Of a stretch of 64,000 nucleotides of DNA, positions 24,607 through 34,232 are shown piece after piece. Below the pieces are notes generated by a model that worked only from the letters and a program-made list of their open reading frames with translations, was not told the DNA's origin and did not search any database. Source of the DNA: Collinsella bouchesdurhonensis. GTDB taxonomy: Bacteria > Actinomycetota > Coriobacteriia > Coriobacteriales > Coriobacteriaceae. The stretch spans positions 54,332 to 118,331 of the forward strand of contig NZ_LT699739.1 of assembly GCF_900155365.1 (NCBI RefSeq), in the 5' to 3' direction. The number at the start of each line of letters is the position of its first letter. Position 1 is the stretch's first letter. A program made the position numbers and the translations under genes.

Positions 24607-26286
24607 TTGGCCGAGTTTATCTACTCTATGTATCAGGCGCGCAAGGCGCATGGCGACAAAGTTATTCTCGACGACGTGACCCTGAGCTTCTTCCCGGGAG
24701 CAAAGATCGGTGTCGTGGGACCTAACGGCATGGGAAAGTCGACCCTGCTCAAGATCATGGCGGGCATCGAGGAGGTCTCTAACGGCGACGCCAAGCTCAC
24801 CCCTGGCTATACCGTGGGCATCCTTCAGCAGGAGCCGCCACTCGACGAGGATAAGACCGTTATCGAGAACGTGCGCATGGCGTTTGGCGATCTGATCGCC
24901 AAGGTCGATCGCTTTAACAAGATCGGCGAGGAGATGTGCGATCCCGAGTGCGACATGGATGCGCTTATGGCCGAGATGGCCACCTTGCAAGACGAGATCG
25001 ACACCGCCGACGGCTGGGACATCGATTCCAAGCTCGGTCAGGCCATGGATGCCCTTCAGCTGCCTGATTCCGACATGCCCGTGAACGTCCTTTCTGGTGG
25101 CGAGCGCCGTCGTGTGGCCCTGTGCAAGCTGCTGCTTGAGGCTCCCGACCTGCTGCTGCTCGACGAGCCCACCAACCATCTGGATGCCGAGTCCATCTTG
25201 TGGCTCGAGCACTTCCTCCACAACTATCCCGGCGCCGTGCTTGCCGTCACCCACGACCGTTACTTCTTGGATAACGTTGCCGAGTGGATCTGCGAGGTCG
25301 ACCGCGGTCACCTGTATCCCTACAAGGGCAACTACTCCACCTACCTGGAGACCAAGGCCGCGCGCATCGAGGCGCAGGGCAACCGTGACGCCAAGCTTGC
25401 CAAGCGTATGAACGCCGAGCTCGAGTGGGTTCGCTCCTCCCCTAAGGCGCGCCAGGCCAAGAATAAGGCACGTCTTGCCCGATACGAGGAGATGGAGGCC
25501 GAGGCTCGTGCGAGCCAAAAGCTCGATTGGACCGACATCCGCATTCCCGTGGGCCCGCGTTTGGGCTCCAAGGTCCTCGAGGCGCATCACCTGCACAAGG
25601 AATTCGATGGCCGTGTGCTGATCGACGACCTTTCCTTTAGTCTGCCGCGCAATGGCATCGTAGGCGTTATCGGTCCCAACGGCGTGGGCAAGACGACGCT
25701 GTTCAAGACCATCGTGGGCCTTGAACCTCTGACCTCGGGCGAGCTGGAGATTGGCGAGACGGTCAAAATTTCCTACGTTGACCAGAACCGCGAGGGCATC
25801 GATCCCAACAAGAGCCTGTGGGAGGTTGTCTCGGACGGCCTTGACCGCATGATGGTGGGCGAGACCGAGGTTCCCAGCCGCGCCTATGTGGCGAGCTTTG
25901 GCTTTAAGGGCCAAGACCAGCAGAAGCGTGCCGGCGTACTTTCTGGCGGTGAACGCAATCGCCTGAATCTCGCCCTTACCCTCAAGCAGGGCGGAAACCT
26001 GCTGTTGCTCGACGAGCCCACCAACGACCTGGACGTCGAGACGCTTTCCTCGCTCGAGGCAGCGCTGCTTGAGTTCCCGGGCTGCTCGGTGGTCATCAGC
26101 CATGACCGTATGTTCCTTGACCGCGTGGCTACGCACATCCTGGCCTGGGAGGGTACGGACGAAAATCCCGGCAACTGGTATTGGTTCGAGGGCAACTTCG
26201 AGTCCTATCAGGAAAATCGTGTGGCGCGCCTGGGCGAGGACGCTGCTCAGCCGCACCGCATCCATCGCAAGCTGACGCGCGACTAG
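24607..26286 (+). CDS. ettA: ABC-F translation factor EttA (energy-dependent translational throttle)
   Basis: 559 residues with two ABC domains and no membrane segment. Walker A motifs are GPNGMGKSTL (~residue 38) and GPNGVGKTTL (~360). Signatures are VLSGGERRRVAL and VLSGGERNRLNL, and Walker B regions LLLLDEPTNHLD and LLLLDEPTNDLD. The long charged linker (~240-320) is the P-site tRNA interaction motif. The arm insertion in domain 1 and the length match EttA, which binds the ribosomal E site and gates the first elongation step according to ATP/ADP ratio. Translation starts at TTG 24607, with GGAG 8-9 bp upstream. Confidence 0.92.
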   Translation: MAEFIYSMYQARKAHGDKVILDDVTLSFFPGAKIGVVGPNGMGKSTLLKIMAGIEEVSNGDAKLTPGYTVGILQQEPPLDEDKTVIENVRMAFGDLIAKVDRFNKIGEEMCDPECDMDALMAEMATLQDEIDTADGWDIDSKLGQAMDALQLPDSDMPVNVLSGGERRRVALCKLLLEAPDLLLLDEPTNHLDAESILWLEHFLHNYPGAVLAVTHDRYFLDNVAEWICEVDRGHLYPYKGNYSTYLETKAARIEAQGNRDAKLAKRMNAELEWVRSSPKARQAKNKARLARYEEMEAEARASQKLDWTDIRIPVGPRLGSKVLEAHHLHKEFDGRVLIDDLSFSLPRNGIVGVIGPNGVGKTTLFKTIVGLEPLTSGELEIGETVKISYVDQNREGIDPNKSLWEVVSDGLDRMMVGETEVPSRAYVASFGFKGQDQQKRAGVLSGGERNRLNLALTLKQGGNLLLLDEPTNDLDVETLSSLEAALLEFPGCSVVISHDRMFLDRVATHILAWEGTDENPGNWYWFEGNFESYQENRVARLGEDAAQPHRIHRKLTRD

Positions 26287-26334
26287 GCGCCGGCAAGCCT
26301 GCCGTATCGACGATTTAGGCTTATCGCTTGAGTC

Positions 26335-26374
26335 AAAAACGCCTCGAATCCGTTTTGGATTCGAGGCGTTTTTT
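26335..26374. terminator. Terminator shared by ettA and the convergent LOTUS-like gene
   Basis: A 17-bp perfect stem (26335-26351 with 26357-26373) is bounded by an A run on the left and T run on the right, so it can end transcription from both sides. Confidence 0.92.
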
Positions 26375-26376
26375 CG

Positions 26377-27579
26377 TTACAGCTCGGAGGCTTCGATTTG
26401 ATCGATGACCCAAGTGGAACCTGGGGTATTGGGATGGCGTCGCAAGTGCACGATTGCCTCGTGACGTTTTCCGGCTTGGGTGTAACGTAGGGTGAAAGAC
26501 GCGCGGTTGCGGGTGGCGTCGATGGTGCCCCGCTCGCGGGCGATCCAGTAGTATTCGCCAGCGATGCCCATGGCGTCTGCTCCAAAGGGAAGAAGCGACG
26601 CAAGCTCGAATAGGATATCGCCTGGGCAGAACACTTCGGTAGAGAAATCTACGGGATAGTCGGGGTATTGTGCTGCGGGATCGATGGGCGCAGGGGTGGG
26701 CACGGGCGCAGGGGTGGGCACGGGAACCGGGAGCTCGACGGGTTGCGACACGGGTTTTGCTGCAGTGGCGGCCTCCGGTGCCTTCTCCAGGGCTTCCATG
26801 GGCTCGCTATCGTTTGCGGGCATGTCATCCTTGATGGGCGTGAGATCGGAATCTTGTCCGTCAGAGCTTTGCTCGGCTGCGAATGCGTCCGCCATGGGAT
26901 TCGATTCGAGCGTGGTGACGCCTGCGTTGGCGTTGTCAGGGTCGTAGATAACGGTCAGTGAGATGGCGGGGAGGGAGTCGCTTTCCTGCTCTTCGACGGT
27001 TGGCGTCTCCTCGCCCTCTTTTGTCGTATTAATTTTGAGGGTATCGTCTTCGACCGGCTCGGCTACATCGGAATCCTCCTGTTTGCAGGTGGTTTCTTCT
27101 GCCTGGGAGTCAGCATCATTGGCAGTCGCTTCGTCGAGGACGGCCGTTTCGGCCTGGGCTTGCGCGGCAGCTTCGACGGGAGTTTTTTCGACCGTCTCGA
27201 TAGATTCGAGAATCTCGCGCTTGACGCGGCGCGGCTTCACGGCCTTGATTGACTTGTCGCCGCGCTTTTTCTTCCAGGATTTGCCGCTGGTATCTGCCTT
27301 TTTTTGCGGTGCGGCTAGAGCTTCGTCCCATGCGGGCTGAGCGATGACGGTCGCATAGATGCGGCCTCCTTTGAAGACGGTGAGTTTGATGAAATCGTCT
27401 AGCTCTTCCAGTAGTTCACGCGTGGATTCGAATCCAAGGTCTGCGGCGCCAAGGGACTCTTTTTCGAGGGCCTCTTCGACCTGGGTGAGAAATGTCTGCT
27501 TGCCGCAGCCGATGGCTTCGGAGAGCAGACGGTAGAGATAGATATGATTTCCGAGGGTAAGGGAGGTGTTCTGAGGCAT
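26377..27579 (-). CDS. Hypothetical protein: LOTUS/OST-HTH-like N-terminus, disordered centre, conserved C-terminal domain
   Basis: 400 residues, no known full-length family. Residues ~8-85 look like an OST-HTH/LOTUS winged helix: a first helix set, then LGAADLGFESTRELLEELDDFIKL and a beta hairpin ending in GGRIYATVI, which is the family's GF-S-LLE-L pattern. Residues ~95-290 are low complexity, rich in Glu, Asp, Ala, Thr, with a Pro-Val repeat near 285-300 (VPVPTPAPVPTPAP). The last ~90 residues form a compact domain (FCPGDILFELASLLPFGADAMG onward) with a basic strand pair. No signal peptide or membrane segment. LOTUS domains bind RNA or G-quadruplexes, so an RNA-related role is possible. 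Confidence 0.65.
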   Translation of the reverse strand: MPQNTSLTLGNHIYLYRLLSEAIGCGKQTFLTQVEEALEKESLGAADLGFESTRELLEELDDFIKLTVFKGGRIYATVIAQPAWDEALAAPQKKADTSGKSWKKKRGDKSIKAVKPRRVKREILESIETVEKTPVEAAAQAQAETAVLDEATANDADSQAEETTCKQEDSDVAEPVEDDTLKINTTKEGEETPTVEEQESDSLPAISLTVIYDPDNANAGVTTLESNPMADAFAAEQSSDGQDSDLTPIKDDMPANDSEPMEALEKAPEAATAAKPVSQPVELPVPVPTPAPVPTPAPIDPAAQYPDYPVDFSTEVFCPGDILFELASLLPFGADAMGIAGEYYWIARERGTIDATRNRASFTLRYTQAGKRHEAIVHLRRHPNTPGSTWVIDQIEASEL

Positions 27580-27662
27580 ATGAAATCCTAACCTGAGTCT
27601 GTCTGCAGGTTATGGTACCACCCACCCTATGGATTCAAACGCCTTAGATAGCGCTTTGCAGC

Positions 27663-28550
27663 CTATGCGGACGTGCTACTTGTCGTATCGGCGTTACCTT
27701 TGGTCGAGTTTCCAGACGAGGTTTGAGAATCCGAGCTGTCTTCCTTGCCGGTGCCGGATGCCTCGGAGTCGGAGGTTCCGTTTGACGTAGTTCCATTGTT
27801 TCCGGTTGCGGAAGACGAGTCTTGGTTTTGACCGGTGCCGCTCGAGGGGGTGGAGCTAGTAGATGCGTCGTTGCTTGCTGCGGTGTCTTGGCTGGTCGAC
27901 GCGGCGGCCTCGGCCTGCGGCGTCTCCGGCGTTTTGTCCGATTGCTCCTGGGCGGGCTCTGCCGCAGACCAGGGAGCGGGTACGCGCTCGCCCAGGCCTT
28001 TCCCTTCGGTGAGGGCAAGGATGATCGCCACGCTCAGAGCAACAGCGAGCACTGCCGTTCCAACAGAGAACATCACGACTTTGCGTTGGGTTGCCGCGCG
28101 TTCGGCCGCGGCGCGCGCCTGGAGTTTAGTGGGGGCGATGCGTGCCCCGTAGCGCGCGGGCTGACGATCGTAATAGCCTTGTGCGGCGCGCTCGCTATAG
28201 CCATAGCCCGACACGTAGGCGCTCGAAGGACCGGGCCGTTCGGGCTCGTGCTTGAGCTTTGCGGCGCCTGCCGAAAGGAAATGGCGATAGATCTGAGAGC
28301 TCAGCACGGTCACGATGGAGCTTACTGCTGCGCCGATCACCGAGCCCGCGATGCCAATATGCGAGGCGAGCGCGACAGAGGTCGCAGCTGCTGCGGCGCC
28401 GGCGATAACCTGAGGGATGGAAAGTCCCTCGAGCAACTTCTCCTTAGGCGCAATCGCTTGGGTTTGTCCGATAAACTGTTCTTGTTCGCGCTGGTAGACA
28501 CGGGTGCGACGGGTGTCGGTGTAGCGCTCTTGTGCATTATTAAGGGCCAT
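27663..28550 (-). CDS. Membrane protein with Ser/Thr/Asn-rich extracytoplasmic tail, function unknown
   Basis: 295 residues. A hydrophobic Ala/Gly-rich segment (~residues 40-80, IPQVIAGAAAAATSV onward), an Arg/Tyr-rich loop with repeated YGxR-type motifs, a second clear membrane helix (VVMFSVGTAVLAVALSVAIILAL, positions ~165-187 in approximate terms), then a ~95-residue tail made almost only of Ser, Thr, Asn, Gly, Glu and Ala. The tail resembles cell-wall spacers of surface proteins. GGGAGGAG precedes ATG 28550 by 9 bp; longer starts have no ribosome-binding site. No sortase motif. No homologue recognised. Confidence 0.65.
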   Translation of the reverse strand: MALNNAQERYTDTRRTRVYQREQEQFIGQTQAIAPKEKLLEGLSIPQVIAGAAAAATSVALASHIGIAGSVIGAAVSSIVTVLSSQIYRHFLSAGAAKLKHEPERPGPSSAYVSGYGYSERAAQGYYDRQPARYGARIAPTKLQARAAAERAATQRKVVMFSVGTAVLAVALSVAIILALTEGKGLGERVPAPWSAAEPAQEQSDKTPETPQAEAAASTSQDTAASNDASTSSTPSSGTGQNQDSSSATGNNGTTSNGTSDSEASGTGKEDSSDSQTSSGNSTKGNADTTSSTSA

Positions 28551-28773
28551 GGCGGAGTTCTCCTCCCGCGGCATAGGTGGTTCGTTTAGGGCTGCGTTTC
28601 GCGGTGTGCGCGTGGCGCGCACTCGATTGTTGTACCCCAGGTCGCGTTTATGAACGCATTCGCGTGAGTCAACAGAAAGTGCCAACAGACGTTAAGAGGC
28701 TGTGTTGGTTTTGCATCGCTTCTGTGAGGGTTCGACTCCTGCGAGCATAGACGCGAGGTGCTCGCTTTGCGAT

Positions 28774-28800
28774 AAAAAAGCGCCCGGTTGTCGGGCGCTT
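28774..28800 (-). terminator. Rho-independent terminator of the 28814-29836 glycosyltransferase
   Basis: On the minus strand a 9-bp GC-rich stem (28800-28792 with 28786-28778) with a 5-nt loop is followed by TTTTTTAT. Confidence 0.9.
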
Positions 28801-28813
28801 GATCGCGTGGCTG

Positions 28814-29836
28814 CTATTCGACGGGTGGCATGGGCTTCCAGGAGGGGTCGGAGAGAATTTTTGCTCCATCTTTCCATCCGCGGCGCAGCGCGGGTACACC
28901 GGTCTTGAACGTCTTGTCTACAACGGCAAGGCGGATGAGCTCCTTGCAGAAGGTGGCGACATTGCCCAGGCGGAAGAGTACCGGATTGTAATCGCCGTAG
29001 AGCTTGAGATAGCGAGCGAGATAGGCGCGGTTGCGCATGATGTAGTAGCGGTTGGTATCGCTGGTGGAGTTGAGCTGACGCTTTCCGGCGATGTCCCAGT
29101 TCGAGACCACGCGGGCGCGCTGCAGGATGAGGTCGGATACCACGGCGGCGGGGAAGTGCTTGCTGGCGAGGTAGCCATAGCAGGCGTCGTCTCCATAGAT
29201 GAAGAAACGCGCGTCGGGGTAGCCGATCTTCTGCACCACGCGGCGGCTAAAGAGGCCACCTTCAAAGCAGAGCTGATTCATTGGCTTGCATCCGGCCTCT
29301 CCTAGGTTGGCGGGGGCTACCGGGTTGGGGATGCCCAGGGGCACAATGAGCTGATACTGCCAAAAGAAGGGGCCGCCATCGAAATCAAGGCGCGATCCTT
29401 GGATTGCGTCGTAGCGGTCGGTCCACTTAGCCAGGCGCGAGATTGCCTGGGGGATAACGAGCACATCGTCGTCCATGACCCAAAACCACTGGGCACCCAG
29501 CTCATAGGCACGCTTAACGCCGGCCGAGAAGCCGCCGGCGCCGCCTGTGTTTTCAAGCTGTGGGGCGTAGACCGCGCGATCTGCGCTTCCTTCGGTATCT
29601 GCCTCGTCACCGTGGCCCCAAAGGGTAAGGCAGCGCTCGTTGAATTTCGCCACCATCTGTTTGGTGGCGGGGGAGTTCTCGTTATCCACGATGACGATGC
29701 GCCAGGGGGCATCGTCAAGCGCGGCGATTGAATCAAAAAGGTTTGCGAGCATTTCTTGGCGCTTATAGGTGACCACGACGAGCGCAAGACGCTCGATGGG
29801 CGATGCGGATGTGCCAGCTGTTTGGATTTCGCTCAC
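28814..29836 (-). CDS. Family 2 glycosyltransferase (galactofuranosyltransferase/rhamnosyltransferase-like)
   Basis: A 340-residue GT-A enzyme, cytosolic or membrane-associated. LALVVVTYKRQEML opens the Rossmann-like domain. QLENTGGAGGFSAGVKRA is the UDP-sugar region common to GlfT-type enzymes, and WFWVMDDDV holds the DxD-like metal motif (~residue 118). FIYGDDACYGYL later matches the acceptor/base region of rhamnosyl- and galactofuranosyltransferases. It probably builds a cell wall polysaccharide; the sugar is unknown. It is transcribed away from the two plus-strand GT2 genes, suggesting a glycan cluster split over a divergent promoter at 29837-30010. Confidence 0.88.
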   Translation of the reverse strand: MSEIQTAGTSASPIERLALVVVTYKRQEMLANLFDSIAALDDAPWRIVIVDNENSPATKQMVAKFNERCLTLWGHGDEADTEGSADRAVYAPQLENTGGAGGFSAGVKRAYELGAQWFWVMDDDVLVIPQAISRLAKWTDRYDAIQGSRLDFDGGPFFWQYQLIVPLGIPNPVAPANLGEAGCKPMNQLCFEGGLFSRRVVQKIGYPDARFFIYGDDACYGYLASKHFPAAVVSDLILQRARVVSNWDIAGKRQLNSTSDTNRYYIMRNRAYLARYLKLYGDYNPVLFRLGNVATFCKELIRLAVVDKTFKTGVPALRRGWKDGAKILSDPSWKPMPPVE

Positions 29837-30010
29837 GTTTGAAGACCTTTACGACGTCATTTCCGATGAATCCATTATAGAGTCCCTGCGGCATCTTGAG
29901 AAAAACCGCGTATTCCGATGATGTCTGGGAGGCGACGCCTCGTGCCGGCGTGCGCTTGGGCACGGCGGGGTATTATGGAACCAATCAATTTTGGCTCGAA
30001 AGGTGGCTTT

Positions 30011-31111
30011 GTGGACCAACATGCTCAACCGGTGCTATCGCTTCTGGTTCCCATCTATAACGTGGAGCGCTATCTTCGGCAGTGCCTCGATTCCGCTGCG
30101 GCACAGACGCTCGAGAACATCGAGATTATCTGCATTAATGACGGTTCTACCGATTCGAGCCCTGCGATTATCCGCGAGTACATGGAGCGCGATGCGCGCT
30201 TCGTCATGATCGACAAGGCCAACTCCGGATACGGCGACTCTATGAACCGGGGCCTCGACCAGGCGCGCGGCGAGTACGTTGGCATTTTGGAGTCGGACGA
30301 TTTCATGGCGCCCGATGCGCTCGAGAAGCTGGTACATGTCGCGCGCGCTCACGATGCCCAGATCGTCAAGGGAAACTTCGACCTCTATTGGTCGACGCCC
30401 GAGGAGCACCGCGAGCTTTTTGAGATGTTTTCTCCCAACCGCTGTGGCAAGGTCGTGCGCCCCGCGGCGGATGCCTTTGCATTCCACCAGAAGCCTTCTA
30501 TCTGGTCTGCCGTCTATCGGCGTGATTTCCTGGAAGATGGCAATATTCGTTTCCTCCCTACGCCGGGCGCCGCATTCCAGGATGCCTCCTTTACGTTCAA
30601 AGCGTTTGCCTTGGCGGACCGAGCGGTGTGGATCCACGATTCGATCCTCTCGTATCGTCAGGACAACGAAGGCTCCTCGGTCAATGCTTCCAACAAGGTC
30701 TTTTGCGTCAACGACGAATACGCGGAGATTGAGCGTTGGCTCTCGTGCGAGTATGCCGAGCGTTGCGGTGAGGAGGAGGCGGCGCGCCTGGCGCGCATTT
30801 GCCAGGCGGTGAAGTACGACTCCTATATGTGGAGCTATGTGCGTCTAGCACCGCAGTTTCGCGTGATGTTCTTGGAGCGCATGGCGTCCGAGTTCAAGGT
30901 AGCGCTTGATGACCATACATTCGAGCTTGCCGACCTTAAGCCCTGGAAGCGTGCGAACCTGGAGAGCATCTTGAAAGATCCCGCTGCGTGGGCATGGGCA
31001 AACGAGCGCTATGCGACTTCGGGCAAGTTTGGACGCGCGATGCATTATCTCAAGCTTGGAGGCCCTGGGCTCCTTCTTGCCTATGCAAAAAGTAGGTCGG
31101 ACCATGAGTAG
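30011..31111 (+). CDS. Family 2 glycosyltransferase
   Basis: 366 residues with the GT2 start LSLLVPIYNVERYLRQCLDS, NDGSTDSSPAII (nucleotide-binding Asp), GYGDSMNRGLDQARGEYVGILESDDFM (DxD-like ESDD) and a C-terminal helical part. Such proteins (EpsJ/CpsJ-like) transfer sugars in capsule or wall polysaccharide synthesis. Start choice is uncertain: GTG 30011 has GAAAGGTGG just upstream and gives the usual short lead-in; in-frame ATGs at 29975 and 29918 are weaker. Its last codons overlap the next GT2 gene. Confidence 0.85.
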   Translation: MDQHAQPVLSLLVPIYNVERYLRQCLDSAAAQTLENIEIICINDGSTDSSPAIIREYMERDARFVMIDKANSGYGDSMNRGLDQARGEYVGILESDDFMAPDALEKLVHVARAHDAQIVKGNFDLYWSTPEEHRELFEMFSPNRCGKVVRPAADAFAFHQKPSIWSAVYRRDFLEDGNIRFLPTPGAAFQDASFTFKAFALADRAVWIHDSILSYRQDNEGSSVNASNKVFCVNDEYAEIERWLSCEYAERCGEEEAARLARICQAVKYDSYMWSYVRLAPQFRVMFLERMASEFKVALDDHTFELADLKPWKRANLESILKDPAAWAWANERYATSGKFGRAMHYLKLGGPGLLLAYAKSRSDHE

Positions 31112-32156
31112 CTCAACGTTGGCGCCTGCCGTTTCCCTTATCGTTCCGGTTTATAAATCCGAAGCCACGCTCGGCGCGTGCCTGGATTCACTCCTTGCGC
31201 AGACCGAGGCCGATATCGAGATTATCTGCGTCAACGATGGCTCGCCCGATAACTGCGCGAGCATCCTTGAGTCATACGCGTCTCGAGATGCGCGTATTTG
31301 TGTGATAACCCAGCAAAACCAGGGACTTTCCGCTGCGCGCAATGCGGGCATGGATGTCGCGCGCGGGCGCATCGTCGACTTTGTCGATTCCGACGATACC
31401 GTGTCGCCCGATCTTTGCCGGCGGCTTGTGGAGGTGTTCGATGCGACTGATGCCGACGTGGTGACGTTTGGCGCGGTGTGTGAGCCCGAGGACCGTGCTT
31501 CAAAGCGCATACGGCAGCTGCTCAGTCCCGCTGCGGCAACGTTTGATACCTTCGATGCCGCGCTGCTCTTCTCTGCGAATGCTCAGCCTTATGCCTGGCG
31601 CACCGCTATGCGCCGTGCGTTTATGGAGCGCGAGAACATTCGCTTCTCGACGCGCTTGCGCTTTGCCGAGGATGTTCCGTATCAGTTTATCGTTTACCCA
31701 TTGAGCAAGAAGACGGTGCTCATTCCCGATAAGCTCTATCACTATCGCATGACGGATGGATCGCTCACCCATGTGTATAACACCGAGGCGTCGCGTGCGC
31801 AGAAGGTCGAGCAGCATCTCTTGATGTTCGAGGTGATTTTTGACGAATGGCGTAAACGTGGCCTGCTCGGGCTGTGTCCAGGCGAGATGGTTGCTTGGTG
31901 TCTGGACTTGACGCTGTTCGATCTGGTGCGCCTGCCATCTGCAGAGGCAGACGCGTGCGCGCTGCATCTATCTCGCTTGTTGCGCGACGTCTACGGAGAG
32001 AAATGGTACACGCTTCCGCCCAAGGGAGCGCAGCGGCGTGCGGCGTTCGCCGTGGCGCAGGGCGCAGAATCGGGGTTCGAGATGAGAAAGCGTGACCTGA
32101 TTGCCTTTTTTGCTGCCACACGCGGTGTGAAAACTTGCGTGGAGCGTTTTATCTGA
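31104..32156 (+). CDS. Family 2 glycosyltransferase
   Basis: 350 residues. VSLIVPVYKSEATLGACLDSLL, VNDGSPDNCASIL, and ARNAGMDVARGRIVDFVDSDDTV (DSDD metal motif, ~residue 95) are the standard GT2 blocks. The start ATG 31104 overlaps the stop of the previous GT2 gene by 8 bp, indicating translational coupling and a shared pathway. The acceptor is unknown. The end of the gene is 36 bp upstream of nadE, with no terminator seen. Confidence 0.87.
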   Translation: MSSSTLAPAVSLIVPVYKSEATLGACLDSLLAQTEADIEIICVNDGSPDNCASILESYASRDARICVITQQNQGLSAARNAGMDVARGRIVDFVDSDDTVSPDLCRRLVEVFDATDADVVTFGAVCEPEDRASKRIRQLLSPAAATFDTFDAALLFSANAQPYAWRTAMRRAFMERENIRFSTRLRFAEDVPYQFIVYPLSKKTVLIPDKLYHYRMTDGSLTHVYNTEASRAQKVEQHLLMFEVIFDEWRKRGLLGLCPGEMVAWCLDLTLFDLVRLPSAEADACALHLSRLLRDVYGEKWYTLPPKGAQRRAAFAVAQGAESGFEMRKRDLIAFFAATRGVKTCVERFI

Positions 32157-32192
32157 CGCATCCGCTACACGTTCAATGCGAGGGAGATTGAC

Positions 32193-34193
32193 ATGAAAGA
32201 CGGGTTTGTTCGAGTTGCCGCGATGACGCCGGCACTGCGCGTGGCAGATGTCGACTACAACGTCGATGCGTGCGCCGATGCCGTGCGCGCGGCGAAAGCC
32301 CAGGTTGTGGTGCTTCCAGAGCTTGCTATCACCTCATATACTTGCGAGGATCTTTTTTTACAAGAGGTGCTGCTCGATGCCGCCGAGAAGGGCGTGGCCC
32401 GCTTGGCCGAAGAGACGGCAGGCGTCGATGCCCTCGTGCTTGTGGGCGTGCCCGTGCGCGTGGCAGCGAAGCTCTACAACTGTGCCGCGGTGCTGTGCCA
32501 TGGCGAGCTTTTGGGCCTTGTGCCCAAGCGGAATATCCCCATGTACGGTGAGTTCTACGAAGGCCGCCGCTTCTGTTGCGGCCCTACTTCGGTGAGCATG
32601 GTCCGTTTTGCCGGCTGCGATGAGGTTCCGTTTGGCACCGAGCAGCTTTTTGAGTGCGATACCATGCCGGGCCTTGTCGTTGCCGCAGAGATCTGCGAGG
32701 ACCTTTGGGTCCCCAATCCTCCGAGTACCGATGCCGTTCGTGCAGGTGCCACGCTTGTCTGCAACCTCTCGGCTTCTAATGAGTTGGTGGGCAAGGCGGA
32801 CTATCGCCGCAACCTGGTTGCTTCCACCAGCGCTCGCCTTATGTGCGCCTACGCTTACGCCAGTGCCGGCTGGGGCGAATCGACGCAAGATGTAGTCTAT
32901 GGTGGCCACTGCTTGGTTGCCGAGAACGGCCGCATGCTGCGCGAGGCAGATCCCCTCAACGATATCGAGCTTATCCGTGTAGGGGAGGGACATGCCGCTG
33001 CAGGTGCTGCCGCCGTGGTCGACTTTGGACTTTTGGCGGCAGAACGTCGCCGCATGTCCACGTTCTCGGTCGAGGCGGATGCTTCGGGCTATGCAATTTC
33101 CTCGTTTGACCTTGATGTATGCGAGGTCTCGCTTGACGATCGATTTGTCGACCCGCATCCGTTTGTGCCGGCGGACCCCAGTCGCCGCGCGGAGCGTTGC
33201 GAGTCGATTTTTGCCATCCAAGCGCATGGTCTTGCCAAGCGCTTAGCGCACACGCATTCCCGTCGCGCGGTGATTGGCGTTTCCGGCGGTTTGGATTCCA
33301 CGCTGGCGCTGCTGGTGTGTGCCCGCGCCTTTGACCTGCTGGGTCTTGACCGCAGCGGAATTCTCGCCATCACGATGCCGGGATTTGGAACAACCGACCG
33401 CACGCACGGCAACGCGACGGCCATGAGTCGAGCGCTTGGCTGCGAGCTGCGCGAGGTCAATATCGCCGCCGCAGTACGACAGCACTTCCTAGACATTGGG
33501 CATGACGAGTCTGATCACTCCGTCACGTACGAGAACGCGCAGGCTCGCGAGCGCACGCAAATTCTCATGGATGTGGCAAATCGCGAGGGTGGCTTGGTGG
33601 TGGGTACCGGCGACCTTTCCGAGTTGGCCCTGGGCTGGGCAACCTACAACGCCGATCATATGAGCATGTACGGCGTCAATGCCGGTGTGCCCAAAACCCT
33701 TGTGCGTCATCTGGTGCACTATGTTGCCGACGAGGCGCACGCTAAAGGCGATGAGGGTCTTGCCACCGTCCTTCTTGATGTTCTTGACACTCCGGTTTCT
33801 CCGGAGCTTCTTCCTGCGACGGAAGGCGGCAAGATCTCGCAAAAGACCGAAGACCTTGTTGGTCCTTATGAGCTGCACGATTTCTTCCTGTATCAGGTAC
33901 TGCGCTGTGGATTTGCACCGAAAAAGGTGTATCGACTGGCGCTTGCCGCTTTTGATGGGCGCTATGCGGGCGGCGCTGATGCCGATGGCGCCTGCGTTGG
34001 TACCTATGATGCCGAGACCATCATGAAGTGGCTCAAGAAGTTCTACTGGCGCTTCTTCTCGCAGCAGTTCAAGCGCAGCTGCCTGCCCGATGGCCCCAAG
34101 GTGGGCTCCGTTGCCGTGAGTCCGCGCGGGGACCTGCGCATGCCGAGTGACGCCGCGGTCGCGCTCTGGCAGGCGCAGCTTGAAACCCTGTAA
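32193..34193 (+). CDS. nadE: Glutamine-dependent NAD+ synthase
   Basis: Last step of NAD synthesis: amidation of deamido-NAD with glutamine-derived ammonia and ATP. 666 residues in two domains. The N-terminal nitrilase-like glutaminase has the catalytic triad Glu (LPELAITSY), Lys (PKRNIPMYGEFYE) and Cys (AAEICEDLWVP). The C-terminal synthetase has the PP-loop GVSGGLDSTLAL (~residue 361), ATMPGFGT-like segment and the GTGDLSELALGW block. Length agrees with the long glutamine-dependent enzymes of actinobacteria. AGGGAG lies 6-7 bp before the ATG. Confidence 0.96.
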   Translation: MKDGFVRVAAMTPALRVADVDYNVDACADAVRAAKAQVVVLPELAITSYTCEDLFLQEVLLDAAEKGVARLAEETAGVDALVLVGVPVRVAAKLYNCAAVLCHGELLGLVPKRNIPMYGEFYEGRRFCCGPTSVSMVRFAGCDEVPFGTEQLFECDTMPGLVVAAEICEDLWVPNPPSTDAVRAGATLVCNLSASNELVGKADYRRNLVASTSARLMCAYAYASAGWGESTQDVVYGGHCLVAENGRMLREADPLNDIELIRVGEGHAAAGAAAVVDFGLLAAERRRMSTFSVEADASGYAISSFDLDVCEVSLDDRFVDPHPFVPADPSRRAERCESIFAIQAHGLAKRLAHTHSRRAVIGVSGGLDSTLALLVCARAFDLLGLDRSGILAITMPGFGTTDRTHGNATAMSRALGCELREVNIAAAVRQHFLDIGHDESDHSVTYENAQARERTQILMDVANREGGLVVGTGDLSELALGWATYNADHMSMYGVNAGVPKTLVRHLVHYVADEAHAKGDEGLATVLLDVLDTPVSPELLPATEGGKISQKTEDLVGPYELHDFFLYQVLRCGFAPKKVYRLALAAFDGRYAGGADADGACVGTYDAETIMKWLKKFYWRFFSQQFKRSCLPDGPKVGSVAVSPRGDLRMPSDAAVALWQAQLETL

Positions 34194-34232
34194 ACGCTAA
34201 CGGGTATTGGCAATCCAAGCTGCTTTGTAAAC

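Noticed and set aside
24460..26265. 601-codon frame antisense to ettA
   Set aside because: Shadow of the conserved ABC-F gene; composition and repeats mirror the sense codons.
26668..26961. Gly-rich plus-strand ORF inside the LOTUS-like gene
   Set aside because: Complement of the Pro/Ala-rich linker codons; not a gene.
28700..28745. tRNA-like T-arm (GGGTTCGACTCC) downstream of the Ser/Thr-rich membrane protein gene region
   Set aside because: The T stem does not pair properly and no D arm, anticodon arm or acceptor stem could be found around it.
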